Assembly: GCA_964631835.1 (NCBI GenBank) | Contig: CAZWAD010000001.1 | Coordinates: 62,001 to 126,000 of the forward strand | Direction of reading: 5' to 3' | Source: Bog-950 sp964631835 | Lineage (GTDB): Bacteria > Bacteroidota > Bacteroidia > Chitinophagales > LD1 | DNA: 64,000 nt | Shown: piece by piece, positions 8,912-20,300 of the stretch | Position numbering within the stretch: the stretch's first letter is position 1 | Layout of the letters: every line of letters begins with the position of its first letter | The notes under the pieces: model-generated | Databases searched by the model: none | What the model was told of the DNA's origin: nothing | The model's input: only the letters and a program-made list of their open reading frames with translations | Made by a program: the position numbers and the translations under genes

Positions 8912-11428
8912 GTGAAGCCAGAGTACAAAATATCGGAAGTATCGAAAGTTATTGGTGGGAAGTTGCTTTCCAAAAACAAGAGTGAATTTACTATTTCTGA
9001 ACTTCTAATTGATTCGCGAAAGCTTCTTCACCCGGAGCAAACTTTGTTTTTTGCATTAAGCGGACAAAAACTGAACGGACACAATTACATTGCAGAACTT
9101 TATAAGAAAGGGGTAAGAGCGTTTGTTGTAACAGATGAAAAAGAAACGGAAAAATTTCCCGAAGCCGATTTTATTCTGGTAAAAGATGGAGTTTCAGCAC
9201 TTCAAAAACTAGCGGGTTTTCACCGAAGCAGATTTCAATTTCCGTTTATTACAATAACAGGGAGTAACGGGAAAACCGTGGTTAAAGAATGGCTATACCA
9301 ATTGCTGCATGAAGATTACAACATAGTTCGCAATCCGAAGAGCTATAATTCCCAAATCGGAGTTCCCCTTTCTCTGTGGTTTATTCAACCGGAGAATAAT
9401 CTCGGAATTTTTGAGGCAGGTGTATCAGAAGCGGGAGAAATGGCGAAACTGGAGAAAATTATCCGCCCCGATATTGGCGTATTTACCAACATTGGCGAGG
9501 CGCACAGCGCGGGTTTTTTAAGCAACCGGCACAAGACCAAAGAAAAACTGAATCTTTTCGTTAACTCAGAAATTCTCATTTACTGCAAAGATTACCCGGA
9601 TATAAACCAAAGTATTGCCGAAATAAATGCCCTCTCCAAAAGAGCTGAAGAGTCAGGGAACAAAATAAAAACGCTTACCTGGAGCATGAGTGCAGAAGCC
9701 GATGTACAGATAAGAAGCGTAATACAAAAAAATGGTCACTCATATATTTCCGGAACTTACTTAAGAAAGGAATTTGACTTTGAAATTCCGTTTACTGATA
9801 AAGCAAGTGTTGAAAATGCAATTCACTGCGCTTGCTTAATGTTTTACCTGAAGAAAAACTTCTCAGTTGTCAAAGAACGCATGAAAAATCTGACAGGAAT
9901 TAAAATGCGCCTGGAATTGAAAAAAGCCGTCAACAACTGTTCGCTGATTAACGACACGTATAATTCAGACGTTGGTTCACTACGTATTGCCATAGATTTT
10001 TTGATGCAACAGAATCAGCACCCGAAAAAAACTGTTATTCTTTCTGATATTCTCCAAAGCGGGCGTGGCGAGCTGGAGTTGTATTCGGAAGTAGCGCAGC
10101 TTTTGAAGGAAAATAAAATTCACCGGTTTATAGGCATCGGCACAGCCATTTCACGCCAAAGGAAATTATTCGAAAAAAACAACTTGTTGCAATTCGAACA
10201 CTTTGAAACGACAGATGACTTCATAAAACATTTCGACTTGTCTTCTTTTGGCAATGAAGTGATTTTGCTGAAAGGGGCCCGGATTTTCCGTTTTGAAGTG
10301 CTTGGAAAAATTCTGGAAGAAAAAATTCATGAAACAGTTCTCGAAATAAATCTGAATGCTATTGCACATAACCTCAAAACATATCAAGCGCTGCTGAAAC
10401 CTGAAACAAAAATTATGGCTATGGTTAAGGCGTTCAGTTACGGCAGTGGGAGTTTCGAGATTGCCAACGTGTTGCAGTTCAGCCGCTGCGATTACCTTGC
10501 CGTGGCGTATGCAGATGAAGGAGTTGAGTTACGTAAAAACGGAATTACACTCCCAATTATGGTGATGAACCCTGAGTTGAGAAGCTTTGAGGCAATGATT
10601 CATTATAATCTTGAGCCGGAAATTTATTCACCCGGACTGCTTGAAAAATTTTCGGAAACACTTTCACTTTTTAGTCCCGATACAGGCTACAAAATTCATA
10701 TCGAGCTTGAAACAGGCATGAACAGACTGGGTTTTGTTGGCGCAGAGATTAATGAATTGATTGAAAGAGTTTCAGCTAACCATCAGCTTCAAATCGCGTC
10801 CGTGTTTTCTCACCTGGCAGCGAGCGAGGATAAATCGCTCGAAGATTTTACCAGGGAACAAATCTCCCGGTTTGAAAAAATAAGCTCGAAAATTTGTTCA
10901 GCTTTCAGCTATAAAATACTTCGCCATATCCTCAACTCAGCGGGAATTGCAAATTATACTAAAGCCCAGTTTGATATGGTTCGGCTTGGCATAGGTTTAT
11001 ATGGAATCGATTCTGCTAACAAATTAGGAAATAGGCTGATGAACGTACAGACCCTGAAAACCAAAATTTCTCAAATCAAACATTTGAAGAAAGGTGATAC
11101 TGTGGGTTACGGAAGAGTAGGCGTTGTTGCAAAAAATAAAACAATTGCTACAGTCGGCATTGGTTATGCTGACGGGTTGAGCCGGAAACTTTCGAACGGA
11201 AACGGGCGCATGTTTCTGCATGGTAAACTCGTGCCTGTTATTGGTAATGTTTGTATGGACATGACCATGCTCGATATTACAGGAGTGAATGCCAGCGAAG
11301 GAGATGAAGTAATTGTTTTCGGTAATAACCCTACTGTTGAGGAGGTAGCTGAAGCCGCAGAAACAATTCCCTACGAAATTCTTACCGGAATTTCTTCGCG
11401 AGTTAAGCGAGTTTATTTCCAGGAGTAA
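8912..11428 (+). CDS. Bifunctional UDP-MurNAc-tripeptide:D-Ala-D-Ala ligase / alanine racemase
   Basis: An 838-residue fusion of two cell wall enzymes. Residues 1 to about 465 are MurF-like: an N-terminal substrate domain, the ATP loop ITGSNGKT near residue 115, a central ligase with NAIHCAC, and the C-terminal domain with LINDTYNSDVGS. From about residue 473 comes a fold III alanine racemase: EINLNAIAHNLKTY, the PLP lysine in AMVKAFSYG (near 506) and the second catalytic Tyr in VGYGRVG. The first part attaches D-Ala-D-Ala to the peptidoglycan precursor and the second makes D-Ala from L-Ala. This fusion is well known in Bacteroidota. GTG start at 8912. The stop abuts the convergent DUF4286 stop with no spacer. 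Confidence 0.92.
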   Translation: MKPEYKISEVSKVIGGKLLSKNKSEFTISELLIDSRKLLHPEQTLFFALSGQKLNGHNYIAELYKKGVRAFVVTDEKETEKFPEADFILVKDGVSALQKLAGFHRSRFQFPFITITGSNGKTVVKEWLYQLLHEDYNIVRNPKSYNSQIGVPLSLWFIQPENNLGIFEAGVSEAGEMAKLEKIIRPDIGVFTNIGEAHSAGFLSNRHKTKEKLNLFVNSEILIYCKDYPDINQSIAEINALSKRAEESGNKIKTLTWSMSAEADVQIRSVIQKNGHSYISGTYLRKEFDFEIPFTDKASVENAIHCACLMFYLKKNFSVVKERMKNLTGIKMRLELKKAVNNCSLINDTYNSDVGSLRIAIDFLMQQNQHPKKTVILSDILQSGRGELELYSEVAQLLKENKIHRFIGIGTAISRQRKLFEKNNLLQFEHFETTDDFIKHFDLSSFGNEVILLKGARIFRFEVLGKILEEKIHETVLEINLNAIAHNLKTYQALLKPETKIMAMVKAFSYGSGSFEIANVLQFSRCDYLAVAYADEGVELRKNGITLPIMVMNPELRSFEAMIHYNLEPEIYSPGLLEKFSETLSLFSPDTGYKIHIELETGMNRLGFVGAEINELIERVSANHQLQIASVFSHLAASEDKSLEDFTREQISRFEKISSKICSAFSYKILRHILNSAGIANYTKAQFDMVRLGIGLYGIDSANKLGNRLMNVQTLKTKISQIKHLKKGDTVGYGRVGVVAKNKTIATVGIGYADGLSRKLSNGNGRMFLHGKLVPVIGNVCMDMTMLDITGVNASEGDEVIVFGNNPTVEEVAEAAETIPYEILTGISSRVKRVYFQE

Positions 11429-11731
11429 CTAAACCTCTTTCAGCAGAGTTCGGAATGCCGAAAATTTTCCGGGAAATAGGTCCAGACTTTCTTTTTGCAG
11501 ACGCGATGCGTGATTTTCCTTGTAATCGAAATAGTCGCTCATATTGTTGGCGAAATATTGAAATGCATAAGTAATACCATCGGTTGTGTTTTCTTCAAGC
11601 ACCCGGTAGAGTTTACTATCAACAAAACATCCGGTTTCCATAACCCGCGGGATGTGTTCCTCTTTCATCCACTTCAGCCAGAGGTCGTGAACGCTTAAAT
11701 CAATTTTTACGGTTACGTTATAAATAATCAT
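11429..11731 (-). CDS. DUF4286 family protein
   Basis: 100-residue protein matching the small DUF4286 family, typically recognised by the opening MIIYNVTVKID and the WMKEEHIPRVMETGCF motif, followed by a predicted ferredoxin-like alpha/beta core (YAFQYFANNMSDYFDY). This resembles dimeric antibiotic-biosynthesis-monooxygenase-like folds, but no catalytic function is known. No signal peptide. It ends exactly where murF-alr ends on the other strand and lies 9 bases downstream of the TPR gene, with which it probably shares a transcript. Confidence 0.8.
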   Translation of the reverse strand: MIIYNVTVKIDLSVHDLWLKWMKEEHIPRVMETGCFVDSKLYRVLEENTTDGITYAFQYFANNMSDYFDYKENHASRLQKESLDLFPGKFSAFRTLLKEV

Positions 11732-11740
11732 TGGTTGAAA

Positions 11741-13558
11741 TTACTCCGCCATTTTATCTCCTCTCAACATTCTGAATTTTTTTCGGGCTTCGATTATTAA
11801 CAGCGAAGAGCTATAATCTGTAATGATGGATTTATACAATTCCATCGCTTTTTCGTTATTGTTCAAATGCTCCTCATAAATTTTTGCCAAAAGAAAAGTA
11901 GCGTCATCGCTTTTTAAATCTTCCTTATAGGTTTTAATAATTTCTTCCAGAAGTGGAACGGCTTTTTCAAACTCCTTCCTCTTTACGTAAAGCTGAGCTT
12001 TAGTAAACAGAATGTCGTCATATAACACATGGCTCGGGAACAAATAAGTGATAGAATCAAGCTTGACGCTGGCATCAGCATCTTTATTCTGATACATGAG
12101 AAGTTCGGCAGTAGCAAACATTTCCATAGCGGTTTCGCTTGTGTCCAAACCAAGGTTATCAATAATAAAAACGGAAAGATTGATAGCATCGTTCGAAATG
12201 AGTTCGGAGGTTGAGCCTTTAAGGGCTTCTAATTGGGTTTGCGCCCATTCAAAATCGCCTTTGTAGTACGCAAGTTTTGCGTTTCTAAAACGTGCCTCTT
12301 CACCCAGTGGAGAATCTTTTTCCTCTTTATCCACCTGCGAATACAAAAGTGTGGACTCCCAAACATCTCCGGAGATTAAATAGAAATCTCCCAAAGAGAG
12401 CTTTGCCTGGTTTTTAAGCTGTCTCTGTACTCCGTTCATACTAAGAATTTCCTGGCATAAATCAATAGCTTCCTGCAGGTGGTGTAAATACAGTCCTTCA
12501 AGATCAGCGAGTTCTTTCATGCTTTGTGCTGTGCGCGGACCTCTTTCATTTTCGTTGATAAAAGCCAGATAATCTCCTTTCAGTCCCTCAAGGTCGGCCG
12601 TTGTGTAGTTTAAGTTCTTTGAGATTTTTTCCTTGCGGCAGTTGAGCAATTCCGTACGTGCTAGGAAATACATTCCCGCATCTTTGCCCTTACCCACAAC
12701 ATATTCAAAACCGGAAATGGCGCTGGTATAATCTCCCTCTGTTTGCGCCATGCGTGCAATGTTGAGTACCCGGAAGCCGTTTTCGTTTTTGCGTCTATCA
12801 AGTGCTTTCATCTGAATCAGTGCCCCTTCAAAATCTTTATTTTGAATATATACCCATGTAAGCATATCAATATAATCCTCGTTGTTAGGATTCTTCTGCA
12901 CTTTGGAGTATAGCTGAATTTCCATTTCGGCAAGCAGGGCTTCTTCATTGCGAGAGGTCTGGATGTTATTCTTTATGATTTGATTATTGAATGGGTTTGC
13001 TTCAAGGTTGAGCAAGTAATACTTTACGGCATTTTCGACATCATTCTTGTTCAAGTATGCTTGCGCCAGTTCATAGCTGAAGTAGGTTTCGTTATGGGTA
13101 ATTTTCCCCCCTTTATCATAAACGGCAATTACATAATCATACAACCTGTAGCTTTCAAAACTATTGGCAAGATTGCGGATGGCAATTTCATTCGGTTTTA
13201 ATTCTTTCAGCGCTTTCTCGTATTGCTCCTTTGCTTTTTCGACATTCGGAATTTGCGAATACATATAACCGAGGTCAACTCCGAATTGCTGTGAGTTTGG
13301 ATTTTTTTTGATTACTCTTTTGATTACTCTTTCTAAATCTTCAAAGTTTCTAAGAGCCAGTAAACATTTGTAAAGAGGCACATAAAAATTTATGTCATAA
13401 TCATTCCTTTCCCACAAGTCCTGGAATAGCTCAGCAGCTTTTTCATATTCGCCCGTTTGCATATAGCTGTGAGCGAGAGTTTCGTCTCTCCCCGGTTGAG
13501 CAGAAGAAATAAAAAAGAAAAAGTGGAAAGCGAAAAAAAAGAAAGACATCTTTTTCAT
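11741..13558 (-). CDS. Exported tetratricopeptide repeat protein
   Basis: 605 residues with a clear signal peptide (MKKMSFFFFAFHFFFFISSA, cleavage near residue 20) followed by TPR-like helical pairs through most of the chain: for example GEYEKAAELFQDLW, NVEKAKEQYEKALKELKPN, DFEGALIQMKALD, GDFEWAQTQLEAL, EFEKAVPLLEEII and NNEKAMELYKSII. The protein should sit in the periplasm or be attached to the outer membrane as a protein-interaction scaffold. No enzymatic domain is seen. It lies in the minus-strand group with the vanZ-like gene, gcvH and sprA. A role in envelope or T9SS assembly is possible from context only. Confidence 0.75.
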   Translation of the reverse strand: MKKMSFFFFAFHFFFFISSAQPGRDETLAHSYMQTGEYEKAAELFQDLWERNDYDINFYVPLYKCLLALRNFEDLERVIKRVIKKNPNSQQFGVDLGYMYSQIPNVEKAKEQYEKALKELKPNEIAIRNLANSFESYRLYDYVIAVYDKGGKITHNETYFSYELAQAYLNKNDVENAVKYYLLNLEANPFNNQIIKNNIQTSRNEEALLAEMEIQLYSKVQKNPNNEDYIDMLTWVYIQNKDFEGALIQMKALDRRKNENGFRVLNIARMAQTEGDYTSAISGFEYVVGKGKDAGMYFLARTELLNCRKEKISKNLNYTTADLEGLKGDYLAFINENERGPRTAQSMKELADLEGLYLHHLQEAIDLCQEILSMNGVQRQLKNQAKLSLGDFYLISGDVWESTLLYSQVDKEEKDSPLGEEARFRNAKLAYYKGDFEWAQTQLEALKGSTSELISNDAINLSVFIIDNLGLDTSETAMEMFATAELLMYQNKDADASVKLDSITYLFPSHVLYDDILFTKAQLYVKRKEFEKAVPLLEEIIKTYKEDLKSDDATFLLAKIYEEHLNNNEKAMELYKSIITDYSSSLLIIEARKKFRMLRGDKMAE

Positions 13559-13587
13559 TGAATGATGAAGATAGGAACTTGCAAAGG

Positions 13588-13956
13588 TTATTTAAACACT
13601 TTAACGCTTATTAAGCTGCCGGCTGCAGCGCCAATGGTATTAACCGTTGCATCCAGAATATCAAAGTGTCTGTCGGCAGTAAAAACTTCCTGCATTGCTT
13701 CCAGGGCAATGCCATACAGCGCAAGGGAGATAGTGACACTGATGAAAATATTGCGGTGAAGAAAAACAATCGAACTCTGTTTCTTCCATCCGTAAAAAGT
13801 AAGCATTGCCAGCAGAAAATAAACGCAGAAGTGCCCGATTTTGTCAGCTTCCCAAAGATTGACTCTCGGCAAATCTTTTCCGGGCAGTAAACACAAATAC
13901 AAAATAAAAGCCGCCCAAATGATGGACGGAAAATTGTATTTTAAAAAATTTTTCAA
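13588..13956 (-). CDS. VanZ-like family membrane protein
   Basis: 122-residue integral membrane protein with about four hydrophobic segments (IIWAAFILYLCLLPG, IGHFCVYFLLAMLTFYGW, ISVTISLALYGIALEAMQ and the C-terminal IGAAAGSLISV). The DKIGHFCVYFLLA and EAMQEVF...DATVNTIGA patterns are typical of the VanZ-like family, named for teicoplanin resistance but mostly of unknown function. The start appears to be TTG at 13956. Only 7 bases separate it from gcvH upstream, so it is operonic, an arrangement common in this phylum. Confidence 0.8.
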   Translation of the reverse strand: MKNFLKYNFPSIIWAAFILYLCLLPGKDLPRVNLWEADKIGHFCVYFLLAMLTFYGWKKQSSIVFLHRNIFISVTISLALYGIALEAMQEVFTADRHFDILDATVNTIGAAAGSLISVKVFK

Positions 13957-13963
13957 TGGTGAA

Positions 13964-14344
13964 TTATGCGCCTACGTGTTTCTTGTAAGCCTCTGCATCC
14001 ATCAGCGTATTGAGCTCGGCAGGATTTGTGATTTCAATTTTCAGCATCCAGCCTTTTCCATAAGGGTCGTTGTTAACTACTTCGGGCGCATCGTTGAGCG
14101 ATTCATTTTTTGAAAGCACCTTTCCACTCACCGGCATAAATAAATCGGAAACTGTTTTTACCGCCTCCACTGTTCCGAAAACTGCATCCTTCGCCAGTGT
14201 TTCGCCAACAGTTTCAATTTCTACAAATACAATGTCGCCCAGTTCTTTTTGGGCGAAATCAGAAATACCGACAACAACAGTGTTGCCTTCAATGCGGAGC
14301 CACTCATGCTCTTTGCTGTATTTTAAATCGGAAGGAAAATTCAT
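13964..14344 (-). CDS. gcvH: Glycine cleavage system H protein
   Basis: Lipoyl carrier that shuttles the aminomethyl group between the P, T and L proteins of the glycine cleavage system. 126 residues with the EHEWLRIEGN entry motif, the lipoylated lysine K63 in VEAVKTVSDL and the DPYGKGWMLKIE C-terminal motif; length is standard. P, T and L genes are not in this window. It sits immediately downstream of sprA on the same strand, a linkage often seen in Bacteroidota. ATG start at 14344, with a TATTTTCA box upstream that only partly fits the -7 consensus. Confidence 0.95.
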   Translation of the reverse strand: MNFPSDLKYSKEHEWLRIEGNTVVVGISDFAQKELGDIVFVEIETVGETLAKDAVFGTVEAVKTVSDLFMPVSGKVLSKNESLNDAPEVVNNDPYGKGWMLKIEITNPAELNTLMDAEAYKKHVGA

Positions 14345-14394
14345 AGTTGATCTTTTGAAAGCGTGAAAATAGAAAAGCTTCGATGTTTTAGAAA

Positions 14395-17300
14395 TTACTC
14401 AGCCAGTGAAAACCTGAGCGTAATTCCTCCGCGGGTATTGGTTGTCGGGAACCCTGAAGAAATTTTCGGGATAGTTCGTGACTGTTCGAAGAATATGCGT
14501 ACGTTCAATCGCTTGCTCACTATGTAATCTATCGTTGGATTAATAAAAATTATCCGGGCGCCCTGAGTAATTTGCGGCTGTTCTTCATCAATACGGTGGT
14601 TAATGGTTACGTTATCCCGGTAGCTGAAATCAAACCGGAAGCTTAACTCATTATCAAGTCGGATTTTTCTTCCGTCTTTCAGCCTGATGGGAAGTTTTAA
14701 TCCTTTTACTTTATAACCCGCGCCAACAGTCAGTTGCTTGGTGTTATTTTCTATTAATTGAAAATCGGCAAAGTTCATGGTAAGGGTGCGGCTTTGTTTG
14801 TATTCTACTTTTGCGGTCACATTGTTTTTGAAAGTCATGTCAACGCCAAGAAGTGGCGAAAGTGATTCGTTAATTACCACACTGGGCATATTATAAAGCG
14901 GGAAGAAATTTCCGTTGAGCGTATCAATTTCGCTGGAGTTATTAAAGCTCCCAGCACCACGATAAGCCAGGTTAGTCTGGAAACTGTTTACGGTAAGCGT
15001 TGAATTATAGCCGTGGGTAATGGTAAAACTGGTAAATACTTTTTGCGCCCACTTGAATTTGTTGATGCCGTTGTAAGAAATGCGCCAGTTCGGCAACGGG
15101 AAAGCCTTGAACGGATTGAGATTTATTTTGTTCGGGTCGGTTTTGGTATAGGCAGCAAGGAATGCGGGAATCAAAACATCCTGCGATTTGGGTCCGTAGC
15201 CTTCGGAATAAGCCGGGTTTACCTCATCTTTTTCATTTACATAAGGCGCACCGGGTGTTGAGTTTGGATTTGCCGCTGCCAGTCTTTTTGAAATAACCGG
15301 ACGGTTTGCTTCAAAGCGTTCATACACTTCTGAGAATCCCTTTGAATCAATTTTCTCGAACATGGTTTTAACCGGCAAATATGAAATGCTGTACGAACCC
15401 ATATCAACAGGGTTGAGGTGCTGAAAACTGGAAATACCATTGGAGTCCGTAACGTATTTAAAGAATTGAGAATGATTCACCGAATTATCGCGGAACAAAG
15501 TCAAATCAATTTTCAAGTCTGTCCAAGGCTCCACAGTAGCGGTTACGTCCAAGCGCTGTGAACGGGTTTGAATAAATTTCTGGTTGAGCAAAATGTCAGT
15601 CGTAATCCATCCTTTATTTGCGGCATTATCAAGCCAGGCATCGCGGCTAAAGCGGTCAACGCCTTTAAAGAACCGGTCGCCCGGTTGCCCTCCAAAAGTG
15701 AAATCAAAGCCTGGCGCACTTCGCAATCCCTTGTTGGTGGTGTAACCATATTCCGAAATCTGATTGCCAAGAATTTGCGAGTAGCCTACAAAGCCGGGAA
15801 GCGTGGTTGACTTATTTTCTTTGTATTCAATAGTAACGCGTTTGAGCGCAAGCAAGGGGCGAAGTACAATGGAAATGAAGGGGTCGGAAGGCGGTTGCTT
15901 GCTTGCAAAGTCAGCTTTCTTTAAGCGAATAGCTTTGCGGTTTTCTTTCAGTTCTTTTTTAATCCGTTTAATTTCTTCTGGTTTTTTTGAACTGGTATCT
16001 TGTCTTGCTTCCGCCAGGTCGGCTTTAAGTTTCGCACGCTTTTCTTTCAGTTTAATGATTTCATCTTTAATCTTCTCCCGCGCTTTCATGGTAGCCTCAC
16101 GTTTCTTGCGGTTTTCTTTTTTGTCGCCCGCATTTGGATTAGGCGAACTGTACGTTTTCAGGAAAGGAACTTTATCATACAGCTTTTTGAAGTTCAAATC
16201 CACTTTTCCGCGGTCGTTTTGTGTGTTGGTGATAATATTACCCAAGGTATTCTGCCTCAATTCACCGGCTGTGGAATCTTTCTGCCAAGGCACAGCAGTC
16301 CAGTTATAAGTGGCATTATAGCCGACATTAGCGGTTATAAAATCAAAGATGGGCAGCTTGTTAATCGGAATATTATAATTCACACTTAGGCTTTGATTGT
16401 AGTTGGTGTTTCTTCCTCCTTTTCCAACGGCATTCCAAATTTGCTGTTTCTCACCTTTGGTATCAATTTTTCCATCGGGCTCGTCAATTCGGCCATTATT
16501 GGTAGCCGAATAATCAATACTCAGTGACCTGAATGGATTGTATTTGAAAGTGTAAGCCCTGTTCCACCTGAAGTTTTTACTGTATGTTGGAGGAATAAGA
16601 AAATCAACTTCTCCGAGAGGGCGGAGTTTTATTTCATTAAATTCTCTGTTTAAATCCGTACTCACAGCAAGTGTTGAGGGATAGGGATTGAAATTAAAAT
16701 CACGAATCAGATCGAGCCATTTTGACTTTGATTTAATCGCTTTTTTGAAAGGAGTAAAGTCTTTTGTTTGAGGGGCAAAGCTCCAGCCAACCATTCCGAG
16801 CCAGTTCTTTTTCGAATTTTTTTCGATGAACGGGTCACTCATCAATATTTCATTGTACGCATAGGTAAAATTGAAATTACCCGGGTCATAAATGCGCGGA
16901 GTCTTTTGCTTGGTTTCGGGAACAAACCGGACGTTGCTGAAGTTATATCCTCTTCGTGTGTTGATAGTTTGAATTTGACGCAAATACGTTCGTGCAGAAT
17001 CTTTACCCTCTGTTTCCCGCAAATTCTTCATCATATCTTTTGTAGGAATATCAAATTGATACGGATCAAACTCCGGTGTGCTGAACTGCTGAGCGTAATT
17101 GGCATAGAAAGGAATTCTTATTCCGGCTTTTTCGGGTAAGAGCTTTCCGGCTTCGATGTTCGTACTGAAATCATACTTGAACATTAAATCCTTATACCGC
17201 TGGTCAATTTTTTGTTCTACCTGCCCGAAGCCGCGCGTGTGCATCTCTCCCGATAAACCGATGTTACCTAAATCAGCCAGTTTGATGTTTACGTTAGCCA

Positions 17301-20300
17301 ATGCTGCAACCCCACCGAACTCTTCAAATTCAGAAACGCGCAATTCGTTAAACCAAACTTCTACACACTTGGCTTGTCCATCGTCCCCATCTGAAAGTGG
17401 GTTTTGGGGGTCGCTAACTGAAGGATTCCGGATACCCAACATGACAGTTTTTGATGAGCCAATGTCGGGGTTACCTTTTATGCTCAATAAATTTCCTTTA
17501 GCATCGGTAATCGTGTATGATTCAGTGCGCGGAAAGTTCACCGCGTTTCGTTTCAGTTTCAAATCAATAAAATCACGCAGTACAATTTCCATTGAGTTTA
17601 TATCCGGCCACACCTGTTCCCGCTCACTTGTATTGCTGTTACTGTAGCTTCCGTCAGGTGTAATTTTCAGCGGAACTTCGTATTGGTAGTAGTTGTCTTT
17701 AAAATCGGAGCCAATACGAATAAATGCCGTCACTTCTTTATCTCTCACAGGTAATTGACCGTCAACACGGTTGGCATGAACGAACATTTGCAAACGCTTG
17801 TATCTCCGTAAGTCAAGTGTCAGATTTTTAAATACGGCTTTTATGTCGCAATCTTTAAGGTTGCATACTTGCATAGAAAGCGCTTGCTCGTTTTGTGCTA
17901 CAAACTGGTTGGTTTGGGCGCCAAGCGCCTGTGTTCTCTCAATGTTTGGCGGCAGAACATAATTTACGGGTTTCTTGGCACTGTGCTCTTCAATGCCTAC
18001 CGAAGCAACATTTAAAAAATTTGTCTGCGCATCGTCTCCTCCCAAGCTTTCGCAAGGAGGGTCCATAAGTGGAAGCGTATATGTGCGCCATTGGTTTCTC
18101 CTCAACTCCAAAGTTCCGAAGCGAAGAGTAACGCTGTCATTCCATCCATGAAGAAACATTCGCATAAACTGGATGGATTTAAAATCGGGAATATTTCCTA
18201 CTCTTCCCGAATAAGAACGAATCGGGATACGGAACTGCACCCAGTGGTTGGGAACTCCCGCGCCATCAGTTCCGGTACCGTTAACTTCTGAAACAATAAA
18301 CGGGTTTGTGCCGACAGTCATCTTACCGGGGGTTAAGTCAACTTCGTACTGGAAATATTCTTCATTTTCATTCAGGGAATTGTCCCGGTTCATGTCTTCC
18401 TTGTCGGGAAGGTTTGTTTGTGCCGTGGTTTGAATGGAGTTAACCTGCACAGGTGAATTGCCCTCGTTGCCGCAGAAATCTTTATACCGCGCAATTACTC
18501 CTCCTTCACCACCATAAATGCTCTCATCTTTAAAAAAAACATAGTTATCGCTAGAAGGGTCGTTATTCAACTTGTCTTTTACAGACTGTGAGAGGTTGGA
18601 GTTGTTTATCTTGCTAAGAAAGGCAGATTGACGCGCCCTTTCTTCAGCGTCATTCATTCCGTCAAATCCTACATCCTGAACATTTCTCAGGCTTTGGTCA
18701 TTATCAAATGCGTCAACCAGAGGTGGCAAACGCGGAACAAAACCCCAGGCTGTACTGTCAAGCGTACTTTTATCGGCATAAATGCCGTTTTCGTAGCTCA
18801 TGCGCGAGTCGCGCAAAACATCTTCTGAAATATTTCCAAGGTTGAAATAGAGTTTACCCCCCGGACTGGTTGTGTTATATAAGAACGGGTCGAGAAGCCA
18901 AAACTCAATAAACTCCACATTGGTCGCTTCCAAATCATTATTGTCAATACTTCGCATGATTCCGCCCCAGCGACTCGTAGGGTTTTTTAAACTTCCGTCA
19001 GGGAAAAAGCCGGAAGAGATTCCGGTAATTCCGTTTTCGTTCCACTCATAATTATAAGGTCCACGGTCCCTTGGAAAGTAAGTTATGTCAAAAGTGTAAA
19101 GGTTCTGGTCTAATGTTTGGTATGGACGGTTAGGAAAAACTTCTTGCATCGGAACCAGCCGAACATAGTGGCTCTTCAGGTTTTTCTGCGGGTCGGAGAA
19201 ATTCGTCACCACGTCCGGTGTGGTCTGGGGATTAAAAAATGAGTTATCAATCCTGTACCAGGCAATTCTTGCACGATTGAATCCGTAAGTGCTGTCGCTT
19301 ATTCTGCTGGCTTCCGGAAACAAAATCTCACCGTTGGGTCCAGGTGAATTACGCGGGGCGGAAGAAAGTTTCCAGCTTACGGGTGGAGTTCGCAAATCAT
19401 AACCGTTACTCGTTCCCTCAAAGTCATCCACATAAACCTGTCCCTCTTTATTCGGACCATTAATAGCTCTTGAATGTCCCGGTTTTAAATATGCCATTTC
19501 GCCATAAGTTGAAATGGTTGACATTTCTTTGGTAGAATAAATCGGAAGCTTATCAAGAGCCTTAGTAAGCCAGGGCGCGTTAGTTTCGTACTTAACATCG
19601 AGCCCCATAATCGTATTTCTTATGGGGTCATCGCCAATATTTACTTTTTGCGTAAACGGGCGTTCGGTAAGCTGCATGAGTGTGGCACCAATGTTAAATT
19701 TCGGGTTAACCCGGTAATCAAGTCTTGTTCCGAACATGGTGCGCACCTGAGCGGCAAAAAGATTATTGTTTTCAAAATCAACTTTCACCTGCTGACCGGA
19801 ATTGAGAATTCCCTGGTCAATAATGGTTACACGCCCAAGATTGTAATCCACGGTGTAGTGCGTTCCTTCAGTAAGCCGAACCCCACCGGCAGTTACAACC
19901 ACAGAGCCCCTCGGAACATTTCCGGCACCAAGAGAAATTTCTCTGTTATTAGAGCCGCGGTACTGCCCCTTAATGACGAACCGGTTGAACTCAGGAAACT
20001 GCTGCGCCCGGAACCGGGTGGAATCATATAACTGGTCATACACATATTGATTAGCAATCTGACTTCCTGTACCGCAGGCTGTAAAAGCGTCACGCAAATT
20101 ATCTCCGAAAGGTTCTTTCATAGGGAAAATCAGTCTACCGTTTTGCGCAATGATGGTTACGCCTGGCACAAAGTCGAACAAGCCATCCGGTTGGGCATCA
20201 TTGTTCATATTGAGGTTATCAAGATTCAAAACCCGGAGTAAAGGTTTCCCTTCAATACAACCTTTGGGCATGTAGCGTTTCAATCCACCACCCGGGTCGT

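Noticed and set aside
15803..16309. 168-residue plus-strand ORF opposite sprA
   Set aside because: Shadow of the Lys/Arg/Glu-rich coiled-coil codons of sprA; low-complexity Ser/Phe composition.
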